Source of the DNA: Eubacteriales bacterium | GTDB taxonomy: Bacteria; Bacillota; Clostridia; Oscillospirales; CAG-382 | Reading direction: 5' to 3' | Length of the DNA stretch: 64,000 nucleotides | Assembly (NCBI GenBank): GCA_028702135.1 | Contig: JAQVPJ010000005.1 | Span: forward strand, 55,626 to 119,625 | Part shown: in pieces, positions 47,928-58,608 of the stretch | How the letters are laid out: the number at the start of each line of letters is the position of its first letter | Numbering within the stretch: the first letter of the stretch is position 1 | Translations under genes and position numbers: made by a program | Notes under the pieces: generated by a model | Told to the model about the DNA's origin: nothing | The model's input: only the letters and a program-made list of their open reading frames with translations | The model's database searches: none

Positions 47928-48209
47928 TATAGCATAACCTCCTTATGCCATTATTGAGCATTATGCACAAAACATCGATACTCAATATATAGTATGTATT
48001 TCGGTTTTCTGTGTGAACTGTATTTAAATATAAAACAAGCAGGAGCAGATGTCGGTATACATCCGCTCCCGAACCTAATAAAAGTCTGATACTTTTAATA
48101 AATCGGACAATATGACAATATAAATAAATCTACGAAACATGTTATAATTTTTTATTGATATTACTACGGTTAATCAGGCTTTTTGCCTGCGTACTTTCCG
48201 TGACGACGA

Positions 48210-48410
48210 TTAGTAATCCTTACCGTCCTTTTTCCTGTCGCAGTTAATTATAACAGTAACCTCGCATCCATCAGATTTCTTATCTTTTTTGTCTTCGCAG
48301 CCCCAAAACTTCTTATCTTCGCTATCACATTTTGTGATAACCTTAACATTGCAGTTGCACTCGTCTTTCTTATCCTTTTTTTCGCAAGGATTGTAATATA
48401 AATCTCCCAT
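48210..48410 (-). CDS. Small Lys/Asp/Cys-rich protein
   Basis: MGDLYYNPCEKKDKKDECNCNVKVITKCDSEDKKFWGCEDKKDKKSDGCEVTVIINCDRKKDGKDY; AGGTGAGG upstream of the internal ATG. Confidence 0.55.
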   Translation of the reverse strand: MGDLYYNPCEKKDKKDECNCNVKVITKCDSEDKKFWGCEDKKDKKSDGCEVTVIINCDRKKDGKDY

Positions 48411-48967
48411 TATAACCTCACCTTTCATAATATCTTGATGCGTGGAAATTTTTTTTCCATACAATCAGTACATTATATGACGTTTGTTCAACATGTGCCT
48501 AAACTGTCTTAAAATAAAGCTGAGTGTTTTTTGTGTCCGATACTGCTGCAAAATAAGCAATTTAGCATAAATAAGTGTCGCAGATGTTAATTAATTGACA
48601 CGAAAAATTATATTTTGTAATAAAACATTGATTTTTAAGTTTTTTTATGATAATCTAATAATGATTGAAGTGACCGATTATATGTAAAAACAGAAATCGG
48701 GAACCCCGCAAGACTTTTGTCCGGCAGTTTTGGATGCTATATAGAAGTAAAAAAATAAAAAGCCCGATGGTTTGATCGTTTGTTTGAATATTGCGGTGAT
48801 GTGTCTGGGTCTTGAGAATACGTGAATAAAGTCATATTCGCGTGGTTCAGTATATGGCAGCTCTATGCCTTTTACATCGTATATCATGGTTGTTCTCTCG
48901 ACTAAAGCAACAACGGCACATTCCCGCTTTCGGTGTTATACCGCAAAGGAAAGGGATGGTCATCAAT

Positions 48968-50701
48968 ATGGGAAAAGACCTTAACGAGGGCGAGATAAAC
49001 AAATCCGCTTTGCTCGATAATTTGCCGAGTATGGTTTACCGTTGCAATTTTGACCGAGACTGGACAATGCAGTTCGTTTCGGATGCTTCGTTTGAGCTGA
49101 CAGGCTATAAAGCCGAAAGTCTTATCGGTAACAGAGATTTATGCTTTAACGATATAATTGCACCTGAGTACCGTGAGTATTTGTGGATAAGGTGGAATAA
49201 TGTCCTTTCTCAAAGGGAATCCCTTATGTATGAGTACGAGATAATAACTGCTACGGGACAACGTAAATGGGTGCTCGAAACTGGTCAGGGTGTATTTAAT
49301 GAGAATGGCGATGTAGAAGCGCTCGAGGGAATCATTATTGACATAACTGAAAGAAAAGTCAATGAGAAAAGAAATGAATTTCTCGGCAAACACGATTTAA
49401 TGACCGGGTTGTATAACCGAGAATATTTCGAGGTCCTTCTCGAGTATGAGCTTGATTTGGAGCCAAATGTTAAAAAGGCCATATTGAATATAAATCTGAA
49501 AAAAACAGATCTTTTTACGCTGGCTTATGGATTCCATTACAGCCAGGAGCTGATAAAGAAAATCGCTGCGGAGCTTACAACATTATGTACGAATGATTGC
49601 AGACTGTTTTCTACCTATGCCAACCGTTTTACATTATATCTGAAAAACTATAAAGATAAAAATGATCTGATACAGCTAAGCGAAGAGGTTGTAAAGATTC
49701 TTATAACTATATTATCGGCAAAAGGGAACAATGTCGGCATAGGAATACTCGAGATAAACGAGGGCGAAACCGACGTAAAGAAGATTCTCAGGGATGTATT
49801 GATCGCATCCGAAAACTCGGTGAGCAACTTAAATAATCAATGCCGTTATGTGTTTTTCGATAAAGATATGGAACTGAAAATTATACGGCAGGCAAAAATC
49901 AAGGATTTGCTTGAGAAGATTGCCACCGGGAACGACGACTACCTTTATTTGCAGTTCCAGCCGATATATAATGTGGAACAAAACCGTATATGCTGTTTTG
50001 AAGCATTGTCACGCCTTAAGAGCGATGAGCTCGGAATTGTCTCACCGCTCGAGTTTATCCCGCTCTCTGAGGAAACAAAGCTGATTATTCCAATAGGCAA
50101 GCGTATAATACATAAATCCCTGTGCTTCCTTAGAAAACTAATTGAAAATGGGAATAATGATATTCGGATTTCGATAAATGTGTCCGCAATTCAGCTGTTT
50201 GATAATGATTTTACCTCGTCGCTGATTGAACTCATCGACAATGCTGACATAGATCCCTCGAAGGTGATAATCGAGATAACCGAATCCGTGTTTTCAGATA
50301 ATTATCATGAGATAAATGAAAAACTCAACAAGCTGAAGGATCGGGGAATTTGTATTACCATAGACGATTTCGGAACCGGATATTCTTCCTTTGCACGTGA
50401 ACGGGAGCTTAATATCGATGGTCTGAAAATCGAAAAGTATTTTATAGACGGACTTATCGTGCTGAATCCCGAGCGCTTAATAACCAACGATATTATTTCC
50501 ATGGCGCACAAGCTCGGACACTGTGTCGTCGCCGAGGGCGTAGAGCATGAGGAGCAGATGCAATATCTGGTAAAACACAAATGCGATATGATTCAGGGGT
50601 ATCTGATAAGTCGCCCCTTAGACGAGGAATATGCGATTCAACTGCTGAAGAACAATGATTTTTCCAAATATGCAATAAAAGAAAAAACAGACAAAAAATA
50701 A
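48968..50701 (+). CDS. PAS - degenerate GGDEF - EAL protein, predicted c-di-GMP phosphodiesterase
   Basis: PAS 'YRCNFDRDWTMQFVSDASFELTGY'; GGDEF site replaced by 'YANRF'; EAL motifs 'FEALSRL', 'IDDFGTGYSSF', 'VAEGVEHEEQ', 'CDMIQGYLISRPL'. Confidence 0.88.
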   Translation: MGKDLNEGEINKSALLDNLPSMVYRCNFDRDWTMQFVSDASFELTGYKAESLIGNRDLCFNDIIAPEYREYLWIRWNNVLSQRESLMYEYEIITATGQRKWVLETGQGVFNENGDVEALEGIIIDITERKVNEKRNEFLGKHDLMTGLYNREYFEVLLEYELDLEPNVKKAILNINLKKTDLFTLAYGFHYSQELIKKIAAELTTLCTNDCRLFSTYANRFTLYLKNYKDKNDLIQLSEEVVKILITILSAKGNNVGIGILEINEGETDVKKILRDVLIASENSVSNLNNQCRYVFFDKDMELKIIRQAKIKDLLEKIATGNDDYLYLQFQPIYNVEQNRICCFEALSRLKSDELGIVSPLEFIPLSEETKLIIPIGKRIIHKSLCFLRKLIENGNNDIRISINVSAIQLFDNDFTSSLIELIDNADIDPSKVIIEITESVFSDNYHEINEKLNKLKDRGICITIDDFGTGYSSFARERELNIDGLKIEKYFIDGLIVLNPERLITNDIISMAHKLGHCVVAEGVEHEEQMQYLVKHKCDMIQGYLISRPLDEEYAIQLLKNNDFSKYAIKEKTDKK

Positions 50702-50953
50702 TACCGCAATTGGCAAGCAATTGCGTTAGTATATGAATTTTCACGACCCGGTATATAAAAATGCCGGATCGCTATTCTTTATAATATCAGAACCGATAAT
50801 CTATAAAAATATCTGCCCCGGCTCAGACTTCCCGGCAATACTCTGTGTTTCGCTTTGCCGGAAAAAAACAGGATTATCTAACCTACAGTAATTTTCAAAA
50901 AGATTACTATATTTCTATACCCAAGCATCATTTCACCGTAGGAGGTCAATGGA

Positions 50954-51941
50954 TTGACTAAATTCTTATATGCAGAAATAAATGTAATAGGTATCGTGCT
51001 GTTGTTGCTTTTTCTTAATAATATAAATAGAAAAAGCCACAAAAGCGCACCGATTGAACAACATATATTTAATGCATGTATGATTATGAACATATTGATT
51101 TTTATATTTGACGCCGGCATGTGGTTGGTAGACGGAAATCCTCTGCCGGTTTTTAGAGTTATTAATTATATCGTGACTATGTTGTACTATGTTTCCAACC
51201 CTCTGATCTGCCTTCTATTTGATATTATCGTTCGGAATGTCTTTAAGAGATGTCATAATTAATGGTTGGCGAGTAAATAAAAATGTAAACATACATTTAG
51301 TAATATTCCCTATTGGGCTTATTGCAGCTACTGTAATACAAATCATGTTTTATGGCGTTTCTATTATTTGGACCTGTTCGATGATCGCGTTTGCAAGTAT
51401 CTTCATAAACATTCAAAACAGTACAATTTCAACTGACTATCTTACAGGCCTGTATAACCGACGCCAGCTTGAAGAGCATTTTCAAAGGAGACTGAAGATG
51501 CGTAAGGATGGGCATAATCTGTTTATGATTATGATTGATTTGGATGATTTTAAGAAAATCAATGATGAACACGGACATGCATCCGGGGATACTGCTCTTA
51601 CAGAGATGGCACAGCTACTTCTACAGGTGTGTAAGGGAAGCGATGATTTTATTGCCAGAATGGGTGGCGATGAGTTTATAATACTGGGAGAGCGGACAAA
51701 AACCGAAGACATTATCCGGTTAATGGACGATATATCGTCAGCAGTTACTGAATACAATGACAGGCATATATATGACTATGTTCTGCATCCTAGTATGGGG
51801 TACTCTACATATAAAAAGGGCGACATAATAGAAGATTTTTTTGTTACTGTGGATCAAGCAATGTACCGAAACAAACAAAAGTGGAAATTAGAACGATGTA
51901 ATAAGTGTAATCAAATTAAGGCTTCTACCCCTAAAAACTGA
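50954..51941 (+). pseudogene. Membrane diguanylate cyclase (GGDEF) with apparent internal deletion/frame change
   Basis: N-terminal TM half ends in frame 2 at 51262; GGDEF half ('DYLTGLYNRRQLEEHF', 'RMGGDEFIIL') is in another frame from about 51219. Confidence 0.6.
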
Positions 51942-52229
51942 CGAACAAATGTAATAATTAGTGGGAAAATCCTTGATGAACATTTTCGAATGATTGTCAA
52001 GGATAGAAAATAAATATAAAAAGAATTTAGAAAACAAAACATTTCAGAATCCAAAGAGTCTATTCTGGGATAAATAAACAGTAATAATCACTTTATTGTT
52101 CAGAAAAAGAGTGCATAGGCACTGCGTAAAATTTTGTGTAAATTGGTTTTATCACATTACAAAAATCTATAATAAAACAAGGTTCAGTGCCGAAAAAGCA
52201 CAAGATTGTATTTTTCCTTGCTAACAGAT

Positions 52230-52260
52230 ACCCCCAAGCAGTAACGCTTGGGGGGTATAT
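52230..52260 (-). terminator. Terminator-like hairpin at the 3' end of the minus-strand cluster (bidirectional)
   Basis: ATACCCCCAAGC-AGTAAC-GCTTGGGGGGTAT immediately past the last gene. Confidence 0.6.
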
Positions 52261-52272
52261 TTATTTATACAA

Positions 52273-53878
52273 TTAATTATTACCTCTTAGAATATTTTTC
52301 ACATTGCAAATGATATCCTCTGGTAATACCGGGTATATGGCTGAAGTCTCCCATTTGATTTTAGGTGTAAGATAACTTTCTTTTGGAAGCATAATATTAA
52401 GCAGACATGGTGAACTGTCAAAAAACCAATCCTTATAATTATCGAGGTCTTGATAAGATTTTAATGTTGCTGCTTTTATTCCATATGCTTCAGCAATTTT
52501 CTGAAAATCAGGGACAGTATATCCGCTTTCAACCGTTGTTTGTGCATACCTATCCTTATGATTTGTATGTTGTGTCTCACTTATTTTCCCCAAAACTCTA
52601 TTATTAAGAATAAAAATTTTAATAGGTAAGTTTTCTCGTTTTACAGTTTCAAGCTCTTGAATATTCATTTGGAATCCGCCATCACCAGCGATACAATAAG
52701 TCACTTTTTTATTAATTGATATACATGAACCTATCGCGTATGGTAGCGCACACCCCATTGTACCATATCCGCCACTGATATGAATTCTTCCAATATCTCC
52801 TTTTAAAACAAGAGATTGTGCACACCAGCACTGGTGTTGTCCAACATCAACAGCAACAACAGAATTTTCCGGTAGCAGAGATGCTATTTTTTCAACAGCA
52901 AAATTACCCTCTTGCTTATCATATTTGTCCAGAATTCGTTTAGCCTCTAAACACTGTTTTCTCCATGAAGAATAACCTGGAACATTCTCATCCAAAAGCA
53001 TTTTTAAAAATTCTTTTGCATCGGTTTGATACTTATTTTCATCTTCTTTAATATTTCTACTAAGTTCATTTTCATCTATGTCTACTCTGACTAAATGAGC
53101 CTTGGGAGCAAATCTCTGTGTATATCTCCCAACCTGACGAATTCCTAAACGTGCCCCAATGGAAATTATCAAGTCACACTCTTCAAGGATCATATTTGCG
53201 ACTCTGTTCCCATGTACGCCGATAAATCCAATATGAATATCTTCTGGTGTCAAATCGACTCCATTCATTGTTGTTAAAACGGGAATGTTTGTCTTGCGAG
53301 CGAACTCATGAACCATCGCTTCCGCACCCGCTTGTCTCACTCCGTTACCGACTAATAATATCGGTTTGTTGTATGTTGAGCGGAAAATCAATGATAACAC
53401 CACCTTTTCTACCAAGTAAAGCCATATTATACGCTCTGTTTACTATATCCGGGAAACCTTCGCTACTGTTTGCAGTTACCGAATACTTAGTAATATTCCG
53501 GGTCATTGAAACAATGTCCATCTCTTGAAAACCGTTTTGTCGTATACCAGAAAAACCTTTCATCTCGTTAGTTGGTACATTACCACAAATCCCCATGATA
53601 GGGAATCCATCAAACCAAGCATCTGCAAGACCACCAAGACCGTTAACTGCCCCTGGACCTGAGGTTGTAAAATATACTCCTAATTTGCCACTTGTTCTTG
53701 CATATCCACTTGCAGCAAGCGCACAACCTTGCTCGTTATAACAAACATAAACACTAATTTCATTCTTTCTGAAATATAGTGCATCCATAAATGGTACTAT
53801 ATATCCTCCGGCATAACCAAACACGTCAGTTACTCCATGGTTAATTAAAAAGTCAACTAAGTACTCCGAACAGTTCAC
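52273..53878 (-). pseudogene. Acetolactate-synthase-like TPP enzyme split into two frames
   Basis: 53345-53878 carries the TPP N domain ('YAGGYIVPFMDALYF', 'TTSGPGAVNGLGGLADAW'); 52273-53415 carries the central and C domains ('KPILLVGNGVRQAGAEA', 'AGDGGFQMNIQELETVKRENLPIKIFILNN'); single ancestral ORF disrupted near 53345-53400. Confidence 0.75.
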
Positions 53879-54502
53879 CTATATTTCCCCTTTTAAAATG
53901 TTATTTACATTCTGCTTACGAACCACTATATGAGTGCCGGTTTTAAATTCTTGGTTGACAGCTTTTGATACAACCTTAGCAAAGTCATGAGGTTCAAGTA
54001 ATGTGTCCTGATCCTCATGTGGATATAAGTTTCTTCTCATTTTTGTTCTCGTTCTTGCTGGAGAAATAACAACGGCATATAAACCATCCTCTGCCCAACA
54101 TTTTGTTGCCATTACAACAGCGGCTTTGGTGGCACAATATTCGCTCCAATTTGCATGAATTTCGATTGCGGCAGCTGAGCCAATATTAATAATAATCAAT
54201 CCCGGGTTGTATTTTAATGCTATTTCTGTACAGTAAAATATACCGCCTAAATTAATATCTATATGTTTCTTTGTATTGACTAAGTCAGCATTCCGAACTG
54301 AACAAGGAGAAATATAACCAGCATTATTAATTAGTACATCCGGTACAAAGCTTTTCATTGCATAATCAATGCTCTCCCAATCGGTAACATCCATCTCGGT
54401 TCGAGATGGTGCGTAAACATCGTATCCTTCTGATTCAAGCTGCACTTTTATAGCTTTAGCAATATCTCCGTTACCTCCGGTTATCAAAACTTTCTTAATC
54501 AT
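53879..54502 (-). CDS. SDR-family oxidoreductase
   Basis: 'VLITGGNGDIAKAIKVQLESEGYDVY', 'DVLINNAGYISPC', 'YCATKAAVVMATKCWAED'. Confidence 0.85.
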   Translation of the reverse strand: MIKKVLITGGNGDIAKAIKVQLESEGYDVYAPSRTEMDVTDWESIDYAMKSFVPDVLINNAGYISPCSVRNADLVNTKKHIDINLGGIFYCTEIALKYNPGLIIINIGSAAAIEIHANWSEYCATKAAVVMATKCWAEDGLYAVVISPARTRTKMRRNLYPHEDQDTLLEPHDFAKVVSKAVNQEFKTGTHIVVRKQNVNNILKGEI

Positions 54503-55112
54503 TTGATTTCGCCTTCCTTCGATATTGTGCTTTATAAATGTGCTCGATTATCTCCAAGTCTCCAGGATAAGTTACTTTTACCAGATTAGTGCCGGTCTCA
54601 ATAAAATGTGGCCTTATTCCATGATATTCATACATGATTCTTGTTTCATCTGTCATATCAGTAAACCTATTACTTTTGTAGGCTTCTATCAATTCTTTAT
54701 AATCGAAGGCTTGAGGTGTGAGTAAATCATACAAATCCTCACGATTTATGTATGTACCGTTTCTGTAAATAACAGTGTTAACTAAGGGCTGTACGAATGT
54801 TGATGACGGATATGGATCTAAAAGCAACTGTAGAATTTGTTCTCTGGTTACCATAGGACGCGCTGCTTCAACAATAATAACACGCTCAGTATCCGATGGT
54901 AGAAATTCTAATCCTTTTAAGACAGATTCTGTTCGCGTTTCACCTCCGGGAATATCCTTGCCTACTACGACAACTCTTTCCTTGCTTACTACATCTAATG
55001 TGGTTTCATATGCATATCTCCACAAAGGTTTGTCGTGAAAAAGAACATCCTGCTTGGCACATTTGTATCGTGTACCCTTGCCAGCAGCAAGTAGAATTGC
55101 TGAGTAATTCAC
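54495..55112 (-). CDS. IspD-like nucleotidyl (probable cytidylyl) transferase
   Basis: 'SAILLAAGKGTRYKCAKQDVLFHDKPLWRYAYE', 'DLYDLLTPQAFDYKELIEAY'; GTG start after GGAGG. Confidence 0.85.
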   Translation of the reverse strand: MNYSAILLAAGKGTRYKCAKQDVLFHDKPLWRYAYETTLDVVSKERVVVVGKDIPGGETRTESVLKGLEFLPSDTERVIIVEAARPMVTREQILQLLLDPYPSSTFVQPLVNTVIYRNGTYINREDLYDLLTPQAFDYKELIEAYKSNRFTDMTDETRIMYEYHGIRPHFIETGTNLVKVTYPGDLEIIEHIYKAQYRRKAKSND

Positions 55113-55236
55113 TTTAGCGCCTCCATACAATCTTACTATGTGCGAGTTATAACAATAATCGTCATATGCTGTTTTAATCACTATGAGTGTCTTAATTCAT
55201 ACTGCTGCAGCAACCCTACAAATAACTATATATGAA

Positions 55237-56037
55237 TTAAGTATAGTATTCTTTTAAAGTATGAGTGCTCTTTTGTTTATTCAGGGGTGGTGGGGTCATA
55301 TAGTCTCCATAAACGGCTTTAAGAAATCCATCATATCCAATGGGCACACAAAGATTCAAATTTTCAAATCGATGGTTTATTGCGGTGTCAAAAAATTCAC
55401 GCCGTACAATTTCTCGCAGTCCCCAAGCTCCAGCAAAATTACAAACAAAATCGCTTTGTGGTTGATTTTCATACTTTTTACTCAATAATTCAAGCTTTTT
55501 AATAATAAATTTATCCGGTATTAAATTAAGTATTCTTGCAACAATAATTAACATATTCTTTGAAAAAGAACGGTTCTTTGAAGTTTCTAAATGCTTAATT
55601 GTAAGTATGTTTCTCCATTTACAAGCTTTTTTGACATATTTTTTAACATCGTCATATGATCCACCAACATAGTCTATAGGAAACATATCTAAAAAAACAC
55701 CAATTGATGACTTTTTTATGTTGCTTTCAATAAGGTAAGTTTTGTTGTGTATTATCTTAGCTGATGGCCATATATAATTTTTTCTTTTTTTATAATCAAT
55801 AATTTCAATATTCTCACTTTTACTGGAAAATTCATTTAAAAGTTTTTCGTAATCTTTTCTAAGTAGTGCTATATCAACATCATCATCCCATGGTATAAAA
55901 CCATTGTGACGAATCGCCCCTATGAGTGTTCCTCCTGTAAGAAAATATTTAATATTATTCTCCCTACAAAAAGTATCAATCTCTTCCAGCATTTCCAACA
56001 TCAACTTTTTCTTTTCTTCCAGCGTTATCTCTTTCAC
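55237..56037 (-). CDS. LicD-family phosphotransferase
   Basis: 'CRENNIKYFLTGGTLIGAIRHNGFIPWDDDVDIALLRKDYEKLL'. Confidence 0.93.
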   Translation of the reverse strand: MKEITLEEKKKLMLEMLEEIDTFCRENNIKYFLTGGTLIGAIRHNGFIPWDDDVDIALLRKDYEKLLNEFSSKSENIEIIDYKKRKNYIWPSAKIIHNKTYLIESNIKKSSIGVFLDMFPIDYVGGSYDDVKKYVKKACKWRNILTIKHLETSKNRSFSKNMLIIVARILNLIPDKFIIKKLELLSKKYENQPQSDFVCNFAGAWGLREIVRREFFDTAINHRFENLNLCVPIGYDGFLKAVYGDYMTPPPLNKQKSTHTLKEYYT

Positions 56038-56327
56038 TAACCTTGCCCCTCCTAAATAGAATAACGTATTATAAACAAAATTTCCACATTATTCAAAAAC
56101 CAAATGCTAGGAAAAAACATCTGAACAGCCGACTTCAATGACTCGTTCCATAATAACCCGTCGTAAGCCAGGGGTTAATGTACAAACCGAGAAGAGACTT
56201 TCCATGCTGTTTTATCTGTTGAATGTTAAATCTCATTTGCGTTAAAAATGATCCAAACTATCATTCATAAAGAACCTTTTGTATTTTATTACTGTTGTTT
56301 TAATTGTTAATAAATTTATAATTTATC

Positions 56328-57428
56328 CTAAAGATTCTTCATAAATGAATTCTTGTTCTCTTTAGCGGTCGTTGACGGTCTTCCCAAATCGGCTCTTGCA
56401 CTTATATCAGCTTTTGCTTCTATAAAAGCCAGTTTATTATTTTCTTTTACATAAAGTAATGTTCTGTCTAAGTGCTCATAATCGGAAACACTGAACACAT
56501 ATGGATATCCGCATCCTTCTGCGATTTTACACATATCTATACTTCCAGCTACTGTTGGCATGCCACCAACAGATTCATGGGCTGCATTATTAATAATAAT
56601 ATGGACAAAATTATTTGGATTATTCGTTCCGATAATTGCCATAGCACCCATATGCATCAGAGCTGCGCCATCTCCGTCAATACACCAGACTCTTCTATCG
56701 GGTTTTTGAAGCGCAAGTGCAAACGCAATAGAAGAGCTATGACCCATACTGCCAACTGTTAAAAAATCTTTCTCATGACCCTGACCATTATTTTCTCTGA
56801 TTTCAAATAACTCACGAGAAGTCTTGCCAGTTGTCGAGATTATAATATCATCTTCGGAGGCATTTACAATTCTTTTTATTATTTCTTCACGAGTCATAGT
56901 ATTTTGGTTCTGATATTTAACTTTACAGTCGAAATGCAACGCATCTTTTTTTACGACAAAAGCTATTTGCTTACCTGCATCCAATAAAGGTTGGAATAAT
57001 TTCATTACATTATTAAACTCTTCATCAGACGTTTCTTTTGATATGACATATGTTTTGATATCCATATCCTCTAAAAGTTTCATAGTGACTTCACCTTGGA
57101 ATATGTGTTGCGGTTCATCATGAACTCCGGGTTCGCCACGCCACCCAATCAAGAAAATGCAAGGGATGCCATAAACCTTGTCATTCATCAAAGAAGCGAC
57201 TGGATTTATTATATTTCCAATACCACTGTTTTGAAGATATACTACTGGTACCTTTCCAGTTGAAAGATGGTAACCTGCTGCTAATGCAACAGCATTACCT
57301 TCATTTGCAGCTATTATATGTTGCTTAGATATTCCATAATTTGAAATTAAATAACTACACACCGGGGATAATAAACTATCAGGAACACCTGTAAAAAAAT
57401 CATATTGCTTTAAAAAGTTTAAGTCCAT
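56328..57428 (-). CDS. aepY: Phosphonopyruvate decarboxylase
   Basis: 'FFTGVPDSLLSPVCSYL', 'AANEGNAVALAAGYHLSTGKVPVVYLQNSGIGNIINP', 'GWRGEPGVHDEPQHIFQG', TPP motif 'IDGDGAALMHMGAMAIIGTNNPNNFVHIIINN'. Confidence 0.93.
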   Translation of the reverse strand: MDLNFLKQYDFFTGVPDSLLSPVCSYLISNYGISKQHIIAANEGNAVALAAGYHLSTGKVPVVYLQNSGIGNIINPVASLMNDKVYGIPCIFLIGWRGEPGVHDEPQHIFQGEVTMKLLEDMDIKTYVISKETSDEEFNNVMKLFQPLLDAGKQIAFVVKKDALHFDCKVKYQNQNTMTREEIIKRIVNASEDDIIISTTGKTSRELFEIRENNGQGHEKDFLTVGSMGHSSSIAFALALQKPDRRVWCIDGDGAALMHMGAMAIIGTNNPNNFVHIIINNAAHESVGGMPTVAGSIDMCKIAEGCGYPYVFSVSDYEHLDRTLLYVKENNKLAFIEAKADISARADLGRPSTTAKENKNSFMKNL

Positions 57429-57448
57429 ATTTTGCCTTTCTGATCCTC

Positions 57449-58594
57449 TTACGCTAAATCGTTTTTATTTCTTTCTTCATCTGAGCCATATGATAATATC
57501 TTTTTATATAATAAAGTAATAGCACTTGCATTAAGTTCAACAGGATTATTTTTCAATCTTGTTGGATTAACAGATTTAATAAGGTTATGTAAGTCATCCT
57601 TACTTACTTCATTTGGCGCAATTATTTGCATTCTTTTTAACATAGTTGTGAAATTGTCTATTGCTTCAGTCGGATTATTAGAACACAAAGCCCTGCTGAT
57701 ATCAGAAAATATATTTTGTAAATATTTCTCTCCTCTCGGATCTACACAGAGATTAGTATTGTCTGACATAAACCGCCATATATAAGGAAGACAAATAGAA
57801 ACAGCATGTCCATGTGGTAGATTGTATATTGAGGTTAATTTATAGCTCATTGCATGAGCAGCTGTAGTCTGGGTAATATTGATAGCACGACCAGAATAAT
57901 TGGCAGCTAACATAATTTTCTCAGCTGCTAATTCATCATTGTCATATATGTAAGAATCCATATATTTAATTATACTCTCAACAGCAATTTTTGAATAGGC
58001 TTTACTTTCGTCGTTGGAATTTATAGACCACCAGGATTCAATACCTTGACAAAGTGCATCTAACATAGTGCACTTTTTTTGATATACTGGTAGCGTTTTT
58101 AAAACACTCGGCTCAAGTAATACATAGTTAGGGATAATGCTTTCGTGGGTTATTGACTGCTTTTGTTCTTTAAAATATACAACAGCATAGCGTGTTGATT
58201 CACTTCCGGTTCCGGCAGTTGTCGGAATTGCAATCAAAGGAATACCACTATCATTATATTCTTGCTCCAAATAGTTTTTCGATGAATCCATTTTCGAGTA
58301 CAGTTTTATGCATTTTGCAACATCAATCGTACTACCGCCACCAACCGCCATTATGACATCACAGTTTGCTTTTTGAAATAAATCTACACCTTTTACAACA
58401 TCCTCATAAATAGGGTTAGGTGTAAATTCGCTGAAAGACACAAATGGAATATCTAACTCGCATATTTGATTTTTAATCGAAAGAAAAGGAAAAGAGCTAT
58501 CACAGACCAGCATAAACTTTTCAGATTTTATGCTTCTTAAAATTGAATTGAGCTCCTTTATACATCCATTTCCGCTAATTATTCTTTGCGACAT
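57449..58594 (-). CDS. Iron-containing alcohol dehydrogenase, probable phosphonoacetaldehyde reductase
   Basis: 'MAVGGGSTIDVAKCIKLY', 'AIPTTAGTGSESTRYAVVY', 'LDALCQGIESWWS', 'NLPHGHAVSICLPYIW'; sits between aepY and pepM. Confidence 0.88.
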   Translation of the reverse strand: MSQRIISGNGCIKELNSILRSIKSEKFMLVCDSSFPFLSIKNQICELDIPFVSFSEFTPNPIYEDVVKGVDLFQKANCDVIMAVGGGSTIDVAKCIKLYSKMDSSKNYLEQEYNDSGIPLIAIPTTAGTGSESTRYAVVYFKEQKQSITHESIIPNYVLLEPSVLKTLPVYQKKCTMLDALCQGIESWWSINSNDESKAYSKIAVESIIKYMDSYIYDNDELAAEKIMLAANYSGRAINITQTTAAHAMSYKLTSIYNLPHGHAVSICLPYIWRFMSDNTNLCVDPRGEKYLQNIFSDISRALCSNNPTEAIDNFTTMLKRMQIIAPNEVSKDDLHNLIKSVNPTRLKNNPVELNASAITLLYKKILSYGSDEERNKNDLA

Positions 58595-58608
58595 TGAATG
58601 TCTCCTTG

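Noticed and set aside
48678-48887. Minus-strand 69-aa ORF MIYDVKGIELPYTEPREYDFIHVF...
   Set aside because: The first half looks protein-like and the frame continues upstream without a start, so it may be a decayed gene fragment, but no family could be named and it is not called.
54495-55112. Housekeeping IspD (MEP isoprenoid pathway)
   Set aside because: Context with SDR, LicD and phosphonate genes favours a CDP-precursor enzyme; not excluded, so no gene symbol assigned.
56040-56327. Possible insertion-sequence remnant in the 290-bp gap between aepY and licD
   Set aside because: No inverted repeats or transposase-like peptide could be recognised in the gap.
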